Positions 4,922-5,428 of a stretch of DNA of 5,428 nt are shown here, in pieces. The stretch is from Saprospiraceae bacterium (GTDB taxonomy: Bacteria; Bacteroidota; Bacteroidia; Chitinophagales; Saprospiraceae): NCBI GenBank assembly GCA_020852155.1, contig JADZBJ010000262.1, positions 1-5,428 on the forward strand, read 5' to 3'. A program made the translations under genes and the position numbers. Position 1 is the first letter of the stretch, and the number at the start of each line of letters is the position of its first letter. The notes under the pieces are model-generated. The model did no database searches. It was not told where the DNA came from and saw only the letters and a program-made list of their open reading frames with translations.

Positions 4922-5428
4922 ATGAAACAACTGATCGAATGCGTCCCGAATTTTTCCGAAGGGCGCGACCCGGAGGTACTCCGGCAAATTACAGACGCCA
5001 TTCAAAGTGTTGAAGGCGTAACGCTACTGGATGTTGATCCGGGCAAAGCCACCAACCGCACCGTCGTCACGTTTGTTGGCGAACCTGAGCGCGTTATTGA
5101 GGCGGCTTTTATAGGTATTCAAAAGGCCTGCGAAGTCATTGATATGAGCAAGCACACCGGCGAGCACCCGCGCATGGGCGCTACCGACGTTTGTCCGCTT
5201 ATTCCGATTGCCAACATCAGCATGGAAGAAACGGCTGAGTGGGCGCGCAAACTGGGCGAGCGCGTTGGCCGTGAACTCAATCTTCCGGTCTATTTGTATG
5301 AAGCCGCCGCAAGCAGCCCCGAGCGCAAAAACCTGGCTGTTATTCGCGCCGGCGAGTATGAAGGTCTGCCTGAAAAATTGCAGGACCCAAACTGGAAACC
5401 CGACTTTGGCCCGGCAAAATTCAACGCC
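4922..5428 (+). CDS. ftcD: Glutamate formimidoyltransferase, N-terminal 169 residues (runs off window)
   Basis: An open frame of exactly 169 codons from ATG 4922 to the window end. The product transfers the formimino group from N-formimino-L-glutamate to tetrahydrofolate, a late cytoplasmic step of histidine degradation (EC 2.1.2.5). The family's N-terminal subdomain is clear: ECVPNFSEGRD at 6-16, GKATNRTVVTFVG at 41-53, and HTGEHPRMGATDVCPLIP at 78-95. H82 in EHPRMGA matches the position of the catalytic His82 of mammalian FTCD. PVYLYEAAA at 122-130 and R-x-GEYEGL at 142-149 are also typical, and the C-terminal subdomain is about to begin at the edge. Whether this is a stand-alone enzyme of about 300 residues or a fusion to formimidoyl-THF cyclodeaminase of about 550 cannot be seen. 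The gene is divergent from the lipoprotein gene. No Shine-Dalgarno is present; the start directly follows a -7-like element. No other histidine catabolism gene is in the window. Confidence 0.95.
   Translation, partial: MKQLIECVPNFSEGRDPEVLRQITDAIQSVEGVTLLDVDPGKATNRTVVTFVGEPERVIEAAFIGIQKACEVIDMSKHTGEHPRMGATDVCPLIPIANISMEETAEWARKLGERVGRELNLPVYLYEAAASSPERKNLAVIRAGEYEGLPEKLQDPNWKPDFGPAKFNA

Overview
The window looks like chromosomal DNA from a member of the Bacteroidota, possibly a Saprospiraceae or Chitinophagales type. This is inferred from several signs. No gene has a Shine-Dalgarno sequence. Two promoter-like elements resemble the Bacteroidota -7 consensus TAnnTTTG, one of them a perfect match. 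Three exported proteins have typical signal sequences. One protein resembles DUF4932, a family mostly known from Bacteroidota. No plasmid, phage, transposase, RNA gene or CRISPR array is visible.

Layout, left to right. Positions 1-676 (minus) hold the N-terminal 225 residues of an exported retropepsin-like aspartyl protease, cut by the window edge. Positions 677-784 are intergenic and carry a perfect heptamer tandem array. Positions 785-2194 (minus) encode an exported 469-residue DUF4932-like protein with an HExxH-like site whose first His is Ser. Positions 2195-2360 are intergenic, with a G/C-rich hairpin repeat and a seven-unit octamer array. Positions 2361-4064 (minus) encode an ABC ATPase with two fused nucleotide-binding domains of the oligopeptide/dipeptide (OppD-OppF) type. 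Positions 4065-4103 are a short spacer made of the same octamer. Positions 4104-4700 (minus) encode a lipoprotein of unknown function. Positions 4701-4921 are a divergent intergenic region with two promoter-like elements and a nonamer array. From 4922 to the right edge (plus) runs the N-terminal 169 residues of glutamate formimidoyltransferase, a histidine catabolism enzyme.

The four minus-strand genes are co-directional. The lipoprotein and ABC genes are separated by only 39 bp and are probably co-transcribed from the -7 element at 4736-4743. The two leftward genes follow larger gaps (166 and 108 bp) and may or may not belong to the same transcript. A peptide-type ABC ATPase beside two exported protease-like proteins could suggest peptide handling, but no permease or binding protein is present and the link is weak. 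The divergent formimidoyltransferase gene belongs to a separate transcription unit.

The most unusual trait is that every intergenic gap has its own short-period tandem repeat (7, 8, 8 and 9 bp units). The two octamer arrays bracket the ABC gene so tightly that its stop codon lies inside one array and its start codons lie in a degenerate unit of the other. I found no clearly new multi-gene system. The repeats and the altered metal-site motif deserve the second look.
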